DNA of 64,000 bases from an uncultured Paludibaculum sp. (lineage in GTDB: Bacteria > Acidobacteriota > Terriglobia > Bryobacterales > Bryobacteraceae), in assembly GCF_963665245.1 (NCBI RefSeq), contig NZ_OY762269.1:2424501-2488500 (forward strand), written 5' to 3'. A program made the position numbers and the translations under genes. Of this stretch, positions 1 through 7,481 are shown piece by piece (the stretch's first letter is position 1; every line of letters begins with the position of its first letter). The notes below the pieces were generated by a model. That model had not been told where the DNA came from. It saw only the letters and a list, made by a program, of their open reading frames with translations, and searched no databases.

Positions 1-1
1 G

Positions 2-604
2 TTTACCCCCGAGCAAGTTCGCAAAGACGAGGGTCGCCAGTGGAAGACCACAAAGATCTTCTATGGTGGCAAGCGGCGGACGATTCGATACAAAGAGGTT
101 GCCGATGTGTACTGGCAGCGCGGCGCTGGAAAGCGCCCGCTTCGCCTGATCGTCGTTGCGCCTACTCCGTATCGCAAGAGTCAGAGCAAGAAGTTGTATT
201 ACCGCGATCCGGCGTACCTGCTCACCAGCGACCTGCGCGACTCAGCCAAGCAGTTGCTGCAGATCTATTTCGACCGCTGGCAGATCGAGGTGAACCACCG
301 AGAGGAGAAGGACACGCTCGGCGTCGGGCAGGCGCAATTATGGAACGTTACGTCCGTGCCCAAACAGCCAGTCCTGGCTGTAGCGGCCTATAGCGCGCTC
401 TTGCTGGCGTCCCTGCGGGCCTTTGGCGCAGAGCGTGGAAGCGCCTATGCAGAACTCCCCAAGTGGCGGCGAAACGCGCGACGCCCGTCCTGTTTGGATC
501 TGGTCACGCTTTTGCGTAAGGAGATGGTCCAACAACCGAACTTGCTCGAGCCTTTTGCTTTTGAAGTCACCGAGCCGGGGATGGTTCGGGCCGCCGCCGC
601 TTGA
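2..604 (+). CDS. DDE transposase, C-terminal part (5' end outside window)
   Basis: The frame is open from the window edge to a stop at 604, so only the C-terminal roughly 200 residues are visible. The segment YFDRWQIEVNHREEKDTLG (about nt 268-325) matches the Y-x2-R-x3-E-x6-K signature around the catalytic glutamate of IS4/IS701-type DDE transposases. The preceding DPAYLLTSDL fits the strand before it. A hydrophobic helix (LAVAAYSALLLASLRAF) follows, as in related enzymes. The two catalytic aspartates would lie outside the window. This element's right end must lie before 663, where another IS has inserted. The exact IS family cannot be fixed from this fragment. Confidence 0.75.
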   Translation, partial: FTPEQVRKDEGRQWKTTKIFYGGKRRTIRYKEVADVYWQRGAGKRPLRLIVVAPTPYRKSQSKKLYYRDPAYLLTSDLRDSAKQLLQIYFDRWQIEVNHREEKDTLGVGQAQLWNVTSVPKQPVLAVAAYSALLLASLRAFGAERGSAYAELPKWRRNARRPSCLDLVTLLRKEMVQQPNLLEPFAFEVTEPGMVRAAAA

Positions 605-623
605 AAGAATGTAGAAACTCCAG

Positions 624-643
624 GGTTGGGCGGAGACCCAACC
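624..643. terminator. 7-bp hairpin after the transposase stop
   Basis: GGTTGGG and CCCAACC flank a 6-base loop 20 bases after the transposase stop. No T-run follows, so termination is uncertain. It may instead belong to the end of the insertion sequence. Confidence 0.3.
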
Positions 644-662
644 AACTGTCACTTATCTGTGT

Positions 663-671
663 TCTGCGTTT
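663..671. repeat. 9-bp target-site duplication, left copy
   Basis: TCTGCGTTT here is repeated exactly at 4089-4097, directly abutting the inverted repeats of the IS4-family element. A 9-bp duplication fits the 9-12 bp known for the IS4 family. Confidence 0.85.
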
Positions 672-689
672 CACTCTTGTCCAAGATAA
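672..689 (+). repeat. IS4-family left inverted repeat
   Basis: CACTCTTGTCCAAGATAA matches the reverse complement of 4071-4088 except at a few positions. The core TGTCCAAGATA is identical. Confidence 0.85.
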
Positions 690-815
690 ATCCGCGAACC
701 ACGAATCGGGCCCGGTTGGACGGCTGAGAGGGGTGCCCTCCTACAATTAAGCGTTGGCGCAGTTTCGTTTTCTCACCGGGACCGCGCCCGCGCCACACCC
801 AAGGAGGGCAAGACA

Positions 816-1710
816 ATCCTACAAGCCGCCAGTCTCTTCAATCAACTGCTGCACCACTTCCCCCGCAACGAGTTCGCCGCTCTCGTCAAGAAGCACGGCG
901 CCGAACGCTCCGCCAAGGGCTTCACCTGCTGGACCCAGTTCGTTTCCATGCTCTTCTGCCAACTCGGCCGCGCCGACTCCCTTCGCGAGATCTGCAACGG
1001 GCTCAGTTGCTGCCTCGGCAAACTCGTGCACCTCGGCATCGCCAAAGCGCCCCGCCGTTCCACCCTTTCCTATGCCAATGAACACCGCCCTGCCGCCCTG
1101 TTCGAGGATCTCTTCTGGACCTCGCTGGCCCGCTTCCGCGACAGTGGGACCCTCGGCCCGCGTAAACACAAGTTCCGCTTCAAGAACAAGCTGCTCAGTC
1201 TGGACTCGACGACGATTACCCTGTGCCTGAACCTGTTTCCCTGGGCAAAGTTCCGTCGCGCCAAAGGCGGCGTGAAGGCGCATGTCCTCCTTGATCACGA
1301 CGACTACCTCCCTGCCTATGTGCTGCTCACCGAAGCCCGCCGGAGCGATGTCAAAATGGCCGACTCCTTCCTGCCCAATCCCGGCTCCATCGTCGCCATG
1401 GATCGCGGCTACAACGACTACGCCCTGTTTGGCCGCTGGACGAAGGCCGGCGTCTTCTTCGTGACCCGGCTGAAAGACGATGCCCAGTTTGAGATTGTCG
1501 AGGAGCGGACAAGGCCGCAGAACAGCGCGATCTGTGTCGACCAGATCATCCGTCTCTCTTCGGCCAAAGGCCGCGCCGGCTGCCCGCATCTGCTGCGCCG
1601 TGTCGTGGTCTGGGTCCCCGAAAAGGACGATGTCATCGTCCTGCTCACCAACCATCTGGAGTTCGGCGCCACGACCATTGCCGCCATCTACAAGGACCGC
1701 TGGAAACTGG
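816..1710 (+). CDS. IS4-family transposase, exon 1 (interrupted by group II intron)
   Basis: This encodes the N-terminal 298 residues of an IS4 transposase: the N-terminal DUF4372-like region (SLFNQLLHHFPRNEF), the first catalytic Asp in LLSLDSTT (codon 1203-1205) and the second in VAMDRGYNDY (codon 1401-1403). Translation breaks at IYKDRWKL plus the first G of the next codon. The rest continues at 3686. Joining 1710 to 3686 gives DRWKLELFFKAIKQN, the canonical Y-x2-R-x3-E-x6-K motif, and a 391-aa product. No ATG, GTG or TTG lies in frame between the stop at 687 and Met at 948, which is too far in. AAGGAGGG at 801-808 sits 7 bases before an ATC codon at 816, so ATC is my best start. Confidence 0.82.
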
Positions 1711-2229
1711 GCGTGTCCAGACAAGGACACATTGTCCAGTCGGTGAAAGACCGACCGGGGCCAAAAGACTCAGGCCTCGTAGCTTGGGAGGCGCCGTGGC
1801 GCGAAAGCAAGACGGCGGAGCCCTCCGACAACATACTCAGAAAGGAGTGTGCGCGACGCACCAGGTTGCAACGTAAGGTGAACGCAGACGTAGCCTCGTT
1901 ACACGAAATTCCGGTGGCTGAGACGGTCTAGAACGTGCGAAAGCAGAAAGGGCTGGCCGAAATGAGTCCGATGCGGCGGCTCTCACCGGCGGGGTATCAG
2001 CGGCGACATGGTGTGAAGGACGATGTGGAAACTGGAGAAGCCCTCGGTGCCCGGCGAAGAAATCTCGTCGAGGAGATGCCGGCTATAACCGTGAGTGGGA
2101 AATGCAGGCATAGGCGCCAGGGTGGCGGATCGGGTCGTAGTACCGGTGATGGGCGTGCAGCAAAACGCGCCCGGAGGGAAGGGCCCGGACCGGTGAGTAT
2201 TCCGTCCGTCAAGGAGAGGCAGGGGTGAG

Positions 2230-3567
2230 ATGACAAAGGCACCCAGCAGTCTGCAGGAACTGAGACGGCGGATCTATCGAAAGGCGAAGTCTGAAACGAC
2301 GCATCGCTTCTGGGGTCTCTTTGTGCACATCACGAAGATCGAGACCCTCGAAGAGGCTTACCGTATCGCCAAAGGGAACGGTGGTGCCCCGGGCATCGAC
2401 GGCCAGAGCTTCCAGGACATTGAGTCCGCGGGGCAGGCCGCGTTTCTGGCGGCGGTGCGGGAAGAGCTCATCACAGGCAGGTACAAACCCATGCCGAACC
2501 GCCGGGTGGAGATCCCGAAGGGCAACGGCAAAGTCCGAATGCTGCAGATTCCCTGTATCCGCGACCGTGTGGTGCAAGGGGCGCTGAAGCTGATCCTGGA
2601 AGCAGTCTTCGAGGCGGATTTTTGCCCGAACTCCTACGGATTTCGACCGAGGCGGTCACCACATCGCGCGCTGGCGGAAGTCAGGCGCAGTGTGATGCGG
2701 CGCATGTCCACGGTCATCGATGTTGATTTGTCGCGCTATTTCGACACGATCCGGCATTCGGTGCTTCTGGACAAGATCGCCAAGCGGATCCAGGACCCAC
2801 AAGTCATGCACCTTGTGAAGCAGGTGATCCAAGCCGGCGGCAAGATTGGTGTCCCGCAAGGGGGACCGTTCAGCCCGCTGGCGGGGAACATCTATTTGAA
2901 CGAGGTCGACTGGTTCTTCGACACGATTCGGCGCAAGACGGCAGAAGGGGGCTACGAGGCGGTCAACTATCACCGGTTCGCCGACGATGTTGTGATCACC
3001 GTCAGTGGGCACCATACCAAACGGGGCTGGGCCGAACGGGCCCTGCAACGGCTCCGGGAACAGATCGCACCGCTGGGTGTGGAGCTGAACCAGGAGAAGA
3101 CCAGGGTGGTGAATACGCTGAACGGGGAAGCCTTCGGGTTCCTGGGTTTCGACCTGCGCCGGGTACGCAGGCAAGACAGGGGGGGACATTTCATCCTGAT
3201 GACTCCGAAGAAGAAAGCTCGCAAAGCAGTGAAGGCGAGGGTTCGCGAGATCATTGCGCGCGGGGGAGCAACCCCAGCGCAAGCACTGGTGAAGCGGATC
3301 AACGCCACGCTGGCTGGATGGGTGAACTACTTCAGAGTGGGTAACTCCAGTCGAGCCTTTAGCGAGGTTCGCGACTACGTCGAGATGAAGGTCCGGACAC
3401 TGTTGACGCGGCGGAAACGGCGGCGAAAGCGGAGTGTGGGCTGGCGGCGATGGAGTAACGAATACCTGTACGACGTACTGGGGCTGTATTGGGACTGGAA
3501 GATCCAGCCGCTGCCCGGAGTCGGGCGGGGCGACGTGAAAATGGCCGGCGGTCAACAGGACTCATAA
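2230..3567 (+). CDS. ltrA: Group II intron reverse transcriptase/maturase
   Basis: A 445-aa intron-encoded protein. Reverse transcriptase motifs run in order: GNGGAPGIDGQSF (about 50-60), RMLQIPCIRDRVVQGALK (about 100-118), FCPNSYGFRPRRSPHRAL, VIDVDLSRYFDTI, GVPQGGPFSPLAGNIYLN and the catalytic YHRFADDVV (about 250). The maturase X domain is visible as GWVNYFRVGNSSRAF. No HNH endonuclease domain follows; the protein ends in a short basic tail (RRKRRRKRS). Such EN-less introns usually target single-stranded DNA at replication forks or hairpins. It probably assists splicing that restores the host transposase and drives retromobility. ATG at 2230 lies within intron domain IV as expected. Confidence 0.93.
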   Translation: MTKAPSSLQELRRRIYRKAKSETTHRFWGLFVHITKIETLEEAYRIAKGNGGAPGIDGQSFQDIESAGQAAFLAAVREELITGRYKPMPNRRVEIPKGNGKVRMLQIPCIRDRVVQGALKLILEAVFEADFCPNSYGFRPRRSPHRALAEVRRSVMRRMSTVIDVDLSRYFDTIRHSVLLDKIAKRIQDPQVMHLVKQVIQAGGKIGVPQGGPFSPLAGNIYLNEVDWFFDTIRRKTAEGGYEAVNYHRFADDVVITVSGHHTKRGWAERALQRLREQIAPLGVELNQEKTRVVNTLNGEAFGFLGFDLRRVRRQDRGGHFILMTPKKKARKAVKARVREIIARGGATPAQALVKRINATLAGWVNYFRVGNSSRAFSEVRDYVEMKVRTLLTRRKRRRKRSVGWRRWSNEYLYDVLGLYWDWKIQPLPGVGRGDVKMAGGQQDS

Positions 3568-3591
3568 CCCTTTGGACGAAATTCACTGGGT

Positions 3592-3624
3592 GAGCTGCTT
3601 GAGGGAAAACCTCACGAGCAGTTC
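3592..3624 (+). ncRNA. Group II intron domain V
   Basis: A 33-nt hairpin begins GAGC and ends AGTTC: GAGCTGCTTGAGGG, loop AAAA, then CCTCACGAGCAGTTC. The AGC catalytic-triad strand, GNRA-like tetraloop position and 2-nt bulge region are all in place. It sits 25 bases after the reverse transcriptase stop, as in typical introns. Confidence 0.88.
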
Positions 3625-3685
3625 TTATGGGGAGGGGCTGGAAACGGGCCGGGCAACTGAGCACCGCGCCAGTCCCTTACCCGAC

Positions 3686-3966
3686 AATTGTTTTTTAAGG
3701 CGATCAAGCAAAACTTGACCGTGAAGACCTTCGTTGGCACCAGCGAGAACGCTCTCCGCATCCAGATTTGGACAGCCCTGATCGCGCTGCTGCTGTTGAA
3801 GTGGCTGCATCACCTCTCCCGCGCCAACTGGTCCTTGTCCAATCTGGCCTCGTTGCTGCGGCTCAACCTGTTCACCTACCGCGAATTGACGAAATGGCTG
3901 AACGATCCGCTCGAAACCCCACCTCTGCCACCGCCGCCGCAGCAATTGACGCTCGCCCTGTGCTGA
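3686..3966 (+). CDS. IS4-family transposase, exon 2
   Basis: This is the C-terminal part of the split transposase. Its first two bases (AA) complete the GAA codon of the catalytic glutamate. It continues LFFKAIKQNLTVKTFVGTS, the conserved IS4 C1 region, then a hydrophobic segment (IQIWTALIALLLLKWL) and ends at 3966. There is no sensible independent start, so expression depends on intron splicing. Reading through the intron from exon 1 would give an out-of-register tail lacking the glutamate and this region. Confidence 0.88.
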
Positions 3967-4070
3967 CTTGGACAGGCTCAACCCTTGTAGAAAGGAGACC
4001 ACCCCTCAGGAAACCAGCAGCTGCCGGTCAGGAACCCTTTGAATTCAACACTGGATGCGACGGGTCTGTC

Positions 4071-4088
4071 CTATCTTGGACAGCAGTG
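4071..4088 (-). repeat. IS4-family right inverted repeat
   Basis: CTATCTTGGACAGCAGTG is the inverted counterpart of 672-689 and directly precedes the second copy of the 9-bp target duplication. Confidence 0.85.
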
Positions 4089-4097
4089 TCTGCGTTT
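4089..4097. repeat. 9-bp target-site duplication, right copy
   Basis: TCTGCGTTT, identical to 663-671. Confidence 0.85.
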
Positions 4098-4162
4098 GAT
4101 GGATTCTGTGGCCGAGGCGCCCGAGAATAATCCACCTGACCCATTCGCGGTACAACAGTTGT

Positions 4163-4687
4163 GTGCCGAGTAGTGCCAAAAGTTCCGCGCGCGTGTCGAT
4201 CGAGCCGGCGCATCAGTTCCATTCACGTCTGAGAGAGAAGATCGTTGAGCACGTATTCATAGGTGAAGTGCTCCGCGCGCTCTGGCGAAGGGGAGTTTTT
4301 GACGTGGAAGTCTTGCGTGGGGAGTTCGATGCGCACGGCTACGATCTGGTTTTGGCGAGAGGGCGTATCGTCCGACATGTTCAGTTGAAGACTGGTAGCC
4401 AAGACAAACCCAACCGAGTGAAGGTAGCTTCAGCGCTGGCTGACAAACCAAGTGGGTGCGTCATCTGGATGCAGATAGACAACAGCCTCGAGATGAGATC
4501 ATTCTGGTGGTTTGGAGGGGAACCGGAGAAGCCTTTGCCGAACTTGGGAGACCGGCGAGCTAGACGAATTGCACGAACGGAAGATGGGACTCGGCCGCTC
4601 CGTGAGGCCTATCGGGAGATCAATGGATCCCAATTCCGCAGAATCTCGACGATCGAACAGGCGCTGGAAGCGCTCTTCGGACCGTAG
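4163..4687 (+). CDS. Hypothetical protein with a PD-(D/E)XK-nuclease-like core
   Basis: A 174-aa protein of no family I can name with certainty. Residues about 33-80 read GEVLRALWRRGVFDVEVLRG, then YDLVLARG and RHVQLKTGS. The order of an early helix with Glu, an Asp in a strand (YDLV) and Q-x-K in the next strand resembles the PD-(D/E)XK restriction-endonuclease fold, including DUF4365-like proteins. The start is GTG at 4163; ribosome-binding sequence is weak. It is isolated, 65 bases after the IS4 target duplication and about 480 bases before the SIR2 operon, all on the same strand. A role in defence is possible from location only. Confidence 0.5.
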   Translation: MPSSAKSSARVSIEPAHQFHSRLREKIVEHVFIGEVLRALWRRGVFDVEVLRGEFDAHGYDLVLARGRIVRHVQLKTGSQDKPNRVKVASALADKPSGCVIWMQIDNSLEMRSFWWFGGEPEKPLPNLGDRRARRIARTEDGTRPLREAYREINGSQFRRISTIEQALEALFGP

Positions 4688-5170
4688 CCGCAAGGTTCCG
4701 CCCGCAATGTGATGGACCTAGACTAGGGCAACTCGGCCTCTAGCACTCATTGTCCGATGCAAGGACCATCAATGACCACCCCATGGAGTCCCGACGGGCA
4801 TTCCGGAGTTGGGCGCGAGCTACCCTGACGATCTCACCATGATCGAACAACCGAAACCGGCCGAGCAGTGGATTTGTACTCGGTTCGGGTACCCGATTCG
4901 CCTCTGCTCGAAACATGTGTCATCGGATCCCGTGTGCCCGATGCGGCCGCGCGAGTGATCCCGCTCGTCCGTTTGCGCCTCCGAGGGCGCTTGAGCCCGA
5001 CCACGGTCCAATCCGATCAGTGGTTGAAGTTCCTTCCGACGCGCAGCTATTCAGCTGCAGTAGCCGCGCGTGCAGTCGTGGCATGCAGCGAGCCGTACTC
5101 CCTATTTCGCGACGTTGGCTATTCAGATAAGATCGTAAAGCCGTCGTAATGTTAGGAAAGAGGTCGCACA
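4688..5170. other. Intergenic stretch without a convincing gene
   Basis: Several short open frames exist here (for example 4868-5149), but none shows family motifs, a good ribosome-binding site or codon use like the neighbours. The final part (about 5100-5170) is less GC-rich and should contain the promoter of the SIR2 operon. A TAAGAT hexamer near 5127 could be a -10 element, but I see no convincing -35. Confidence 0.5.
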
Positions 5171-5512
5171 GTGAAGGCTGCAACATATGGAACCGTTCGT
5201 GTCCGGCTGGCAGAGAAGGAGGCGGCTACGATTTTCATAAGCCCAGCTCCTAACTACTCCGTGAAGGACAAAGGCGTCGACTATGTGGTCTTCATGGTGG
5301 ATGATCCCAAGCCGGAGGGCTCGTCTCCGGATCGCCATTTTCTGCGCAAGGCGTCTGATCATCTAAGCGTGTCCGACCGTGATATTGCACGGGAACTCGC
5401 GGCGGCCGCTCTGAGTGGAACGAAAGTCAAGATTGAGATTGAATCGACAGATCGGGGCGTCCATGCCAGGGTCGTTGGCGCCGAGATCCCAGGGATTTCT
5501 GGCCAATTATGA
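5171..5512 (+). CDS. Unknown 113-aa partner of the SIR2 protein
   Basis: A 113-aa protein, unrecognised. It starts at GTG 5171 preceded by GGAAAGAGG (about 8 bases upstream). No signal peptide or membrane segment is visible. The first half looks beta-rich (GTVRVRLAEKEAATIFIS, VDYVVFMVDD). A middle helix (DRDIARELAAAAL) and a final strand pair (KVKIEIE, HARVVGAEI) follow. Its stop overlaps the start of the SIR2 gene as ATGA, so the two are almost certainly co-translated. It may regulate, sense for, or complex with the SIR2 protein, but nothing in the sequence settles this. Confidence 0.7.
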   Translation: MKAATYGTVRVRLAEKEAATIFISPAPNYSVKDKGVDYVVFMVDDPKPEGSSPDRHFLRKASDHLSVSDRDIARELAAAALSGTKVKIEIESTDRGVHARVVGAEIPGISGQL

Positions 5513-7167
5513 GCCGCGCCGGCGCACAGCCTCAAACCCTAATCTTCTGGGGTGCGGGCGCCACGAAGAAACTGGGGATGCGGACGACGGCCGACCAGGA
5601 ACAGTTTATTGGGTGTCTTCTGGGGCCGGCCGACCGGTGCACAGCAACATCGGAGCGAGTCCGTCGCGCGCTTGGGGAATGCCACAACGATTTGTGGGGC
5701 GCTGCCCTTTGCGACCTCATCACCATACTGGGCGATGATGATGACTCCTTCCAAGGCATTAGCGTCGTCAGCACTAGGCAACTCCATGCAATGCGTCGGA
5801 ATTGGGCGGCCGGCGCAAGTGAGGAGGAGCTTCGCCGCAGAATCTTTGAGTTGCGTCTGATCTACGATTGGCCGGCGTTGAAATCGGCGGTTCGCCTCTG
5901 TCCGGGAAGTACAACCGGCAACTTCAGGCTCAATGATTTGTTCAATCTGCTCGACATGCACATCGCTCCTGGGGCTGGATTCCGAGCGCCGGCAGCTGGA
6001 GTGCCCGGACATATAGGCGCGCAGCGCCAGTTCTTTGACACGCGCAGACTCATTGGCGCCAAGAATGCCCTCGTAATGACCTTGGTCGCGATGTTCTATA
6101 TCGACTATCAAGTATGCATCGAGTCAAAACGGGAAGTCGTCGAGCAGTATCATAAGTTCGCATTGCTGCTAGGACAACGCATGCAGCGGCAGGGGCTCGA
6201 TCTCGCGCATTTGGGCCAGTTCGATCAGTCGTCGTTTTACGAAGGAGATGTGGGTTTTGTCAGCCTGAATTACGATCCAATCGCTCTCTGGATCGGTTTT
6301 CTGGCCAACCGCACCCTCAATACCTCTCCGGCGGTACCGCACATTGGGTCTCCACCTGTCCCCCTTTATCTCTTCCATGACATGGGTCATCTGATCCCAT
6401 CGCGCGGTATCGGGCGTCCCGTCCAAGGGCCGTGGTATCCCATGAATGAAGCTGTCGCACAGCGTCTCAATGAAGTAAAGGCCGGCGGTGACCATAAGGT
6501 CAGGCTGTCGAAGTTCCTATTCCCGCATGGCAGTCTGTGCTGGCGGGAGTGCCCGGATTGTGGCAAGCTCTCTGCATTTCATGGTGACGAGTGGACACTC
6601 TTCTCCCGGGGCCTGATCCCTCCACCTCCACTACTAGCATTTGACCCAATACGGTGTGCGGACTCGATACCCCAGCAGGAACAAGATGAGCGTCACAGGG
6701 GCCGGGTCGATGCCCGAGAGTGCCTGCATTGTGGCACGCTGACATTTGCTCAGCACACCCAGGTCGTTATGCAGAGCTCACTGAAGCCTCGTGCTCCCTC
6801 GTCTATCGAGGAAATCGAGCGAGAACTGCGGGCAACCACCATGTTGGCCAGGCACATCATCTTTATGGGCTATTCACTCCCTCCGGACGATGTGACTCTT
6901 CGGGCCTTCTTTTCTGCGAGACGCCAGAGCGGTGAGGTTCTCTGTACTGTGGTAGACAAGGGCGACCGGAATCCAGGTTGGTATGGACCGGCTGACATAG
7001 ATCTCAGACTCGCTGAGCTGCCTGCCCTCTCCCCTGTTCGAGCGGCACGCGATATCTTTGGCCCGGAGAACGTTCGATTCTTCGGCGGGGGAATCCCCGA
7101 TGTGTTTCTCGATGGGGCTGCTCCTACAAACGAAAGGGTGAATAAACTGCTCAACTGGGCCGCGTGA
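5509..7167 (+). CDS. SIR2-like domain protein, candidate anti-phage NADase
   Basis: A 552-aa protein. SIR2-fold hallmarks are present in order: the Rossmann loop GAGAT (15-19), SLNYD (252-256; Asn and Asp of the NAD pocket), PHGSL (339-343), a zinc-ribbon candidate made of C348-x2-C351 and C405-x2-C408, and GYSLPPDD (454-461), the SIR2_2-type closing motif. The long helical insert (about 60-240) and size fit prokaryotic SIR2 defence effectors, not 250-aa CobB deacetylases. Such effectors (Thoeris ThsA, DSR1/2, pAgo-associated SIR2) deplete NAD upon phage sensing; whether this one does is inference. It overlaps the 113-aa gene by 4 bases and sits between two IS elements. No helicase, Argonaute or TIR partner is in the window. 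Confidence 0.82.
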   Translation: MSRAGAQPQTLIFWGAGATKKLGMRTTADQEQFIGCLLGPADRCTATSERVRRALGECHNDLWGAALCDLITILGDDDDSFQGISVVSTRQLHAMRRNWAAGASEEELRRRIFELRLIYDWPALKSAVRLCPGSTTGNFRLNDLFNLLDMHIAPGAGFRAPAAGVPGHIGAQRQFFDTRRLIGAKNALVMTLVAMFYIDYQVCIESKREVVEQYHKFALLLGQRMQRQGLDLAHLGQFDQSSFYEGDVGFVSLNYDPIALWIGFLANRTLNTSPAVPHIGSPPVPLYLFHDMGHLIPSRGIGRPVQGPWYPMNEAVAQRLNEVKAGGDHKVRLSKFLFPHGSLCWRECPDCGKLSAFHGDEWTLFSRGLIPPPPLLAFDPIRCADSIPQQEQDERHRGRVDARECLHCGTLTFAQHTQVVMQSSLKPRAPSSIEEIERELRATTMLARHIIFMGYSLPPDDVTLRAFFSARRQSGEVLCTVVDKGDRNPGWYGPADIDLRLAELPALSPVRAARDIFGPENVRFFGGGIPDVFLDGAAPTNERVNKLLNWAA

Positions 7168-7291
7168 TCACGCTCTCGCTGAGGTGTGCTCGTGGCTTTC
7201 GCGAACTCTCGATTGGAGTCATTCGATCCTATGACCGTAACTCTGCCGGGGCAGCGGGCTCATTCCGGCAACGGCGGCCGGTCGACCTACG

Positions 7292-7398
7292 TCAAACTCC
7301 CACCATCCTCCGCAGCCGGACAACCAACCAATGCAGAGCAACGCCCCCCGCAAACGGGGCGAGCACGAACCCGGCCCATTTGACGTACTCCTGAGCTG
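7292..7398 (-). pseudogene. Possible C-terminal remnant of an IS-interrupted membrane protein
   Basis: On the minus strand this stretch reads AQEYVKWAGFVLAP, then a hydrophobic helix (FAGGVALHWLVV), basic RLRRM and a stop at 7292. It begins exactly at the proposed left end of the IS1634 element. The membrane protein at 9355-9957, on the same strand, ends abruptly at the IS right end. The two pieces may once have been one gene. I did not find a convincing target duplication, so this remains tentative. Confidence 0.35.
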
Positions 7399-7414
7399 CT
7401 AGACCGAAGTTCCA
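7399..7414 (+). repeat. Candidate IS1634 left terminal inverted repeat
   Basis: CTAGACCGAAGTTCCA, 68 bases outside the transposase stop. It matches the reverse complement of 9339-9354 at 15 of 16 positions. Confidence 0.55.
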
Positions 7415-7481
7415 TCTGCCAATAGGCACTATCTGACTGATATGACGGTGGAAGAGGCAGAACTGGTCTTCCTGTTTCTGG

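Larger units (their letters stand above)
1711..3685 (+). mobile_element. Group II intron inserted in the IS4 transposase gene
   Basis: The 5' end GCGTGTCC pairs across a short loop with GGACACA, and GTGAAAGACCGACCGG follows. This parallels the well-known bacterial intron start (GTGCGCCC...GGGTGC...GGTGAAAGTCC) with GCGTG in place of GTGYG. The 3' part carries a domain V hairpin (3592-3624) and a GC-rich domain VI (about 3625-3683). Both boundaries are fixed independently by restoring the IS4 reading frame: exon 1 ends in ...CTGG and exon 2 begins AATTG. The intron encodes an LtrA-type reverse transcriptase. Domain I-IV details and EBS/IBS pairings were not resolved by eye. Confidence 0.9.
672..4088 (+). 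mobile_element. IS4-family insertion sequence carrying a nested group II intron
   Basis: The element is bounded by imperfect terminal inverted repeats. The left end reads CACTCTTGTCCAAGATA inward and the right end reads CACTGCTGTCCAAGATA inward. An identical 9-bp duplication lies outside each. Removing the 1975-bp intron leaves about 1.44 kb, a normal IS4 size. The single gene is the transposase, read left to right in two exons (816-1710 and 3686-3966). The clean duplication suggests a simple transposition event, probably before the intron arrived. Intron-first acquisition followed by transposition is equally compatible. Confidence 0.88.

Noticed and set aside
1935..2228. 97-codon open frame before the intron reverse transcriptase
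   Set aside because: It lies in the intron RNA core (domains I-IV) and shows no protein features.
4868..5149. Open frames upstream of the SIR2 operon
   Set aside because: No ribosome-binding site, motif or matching codon use.
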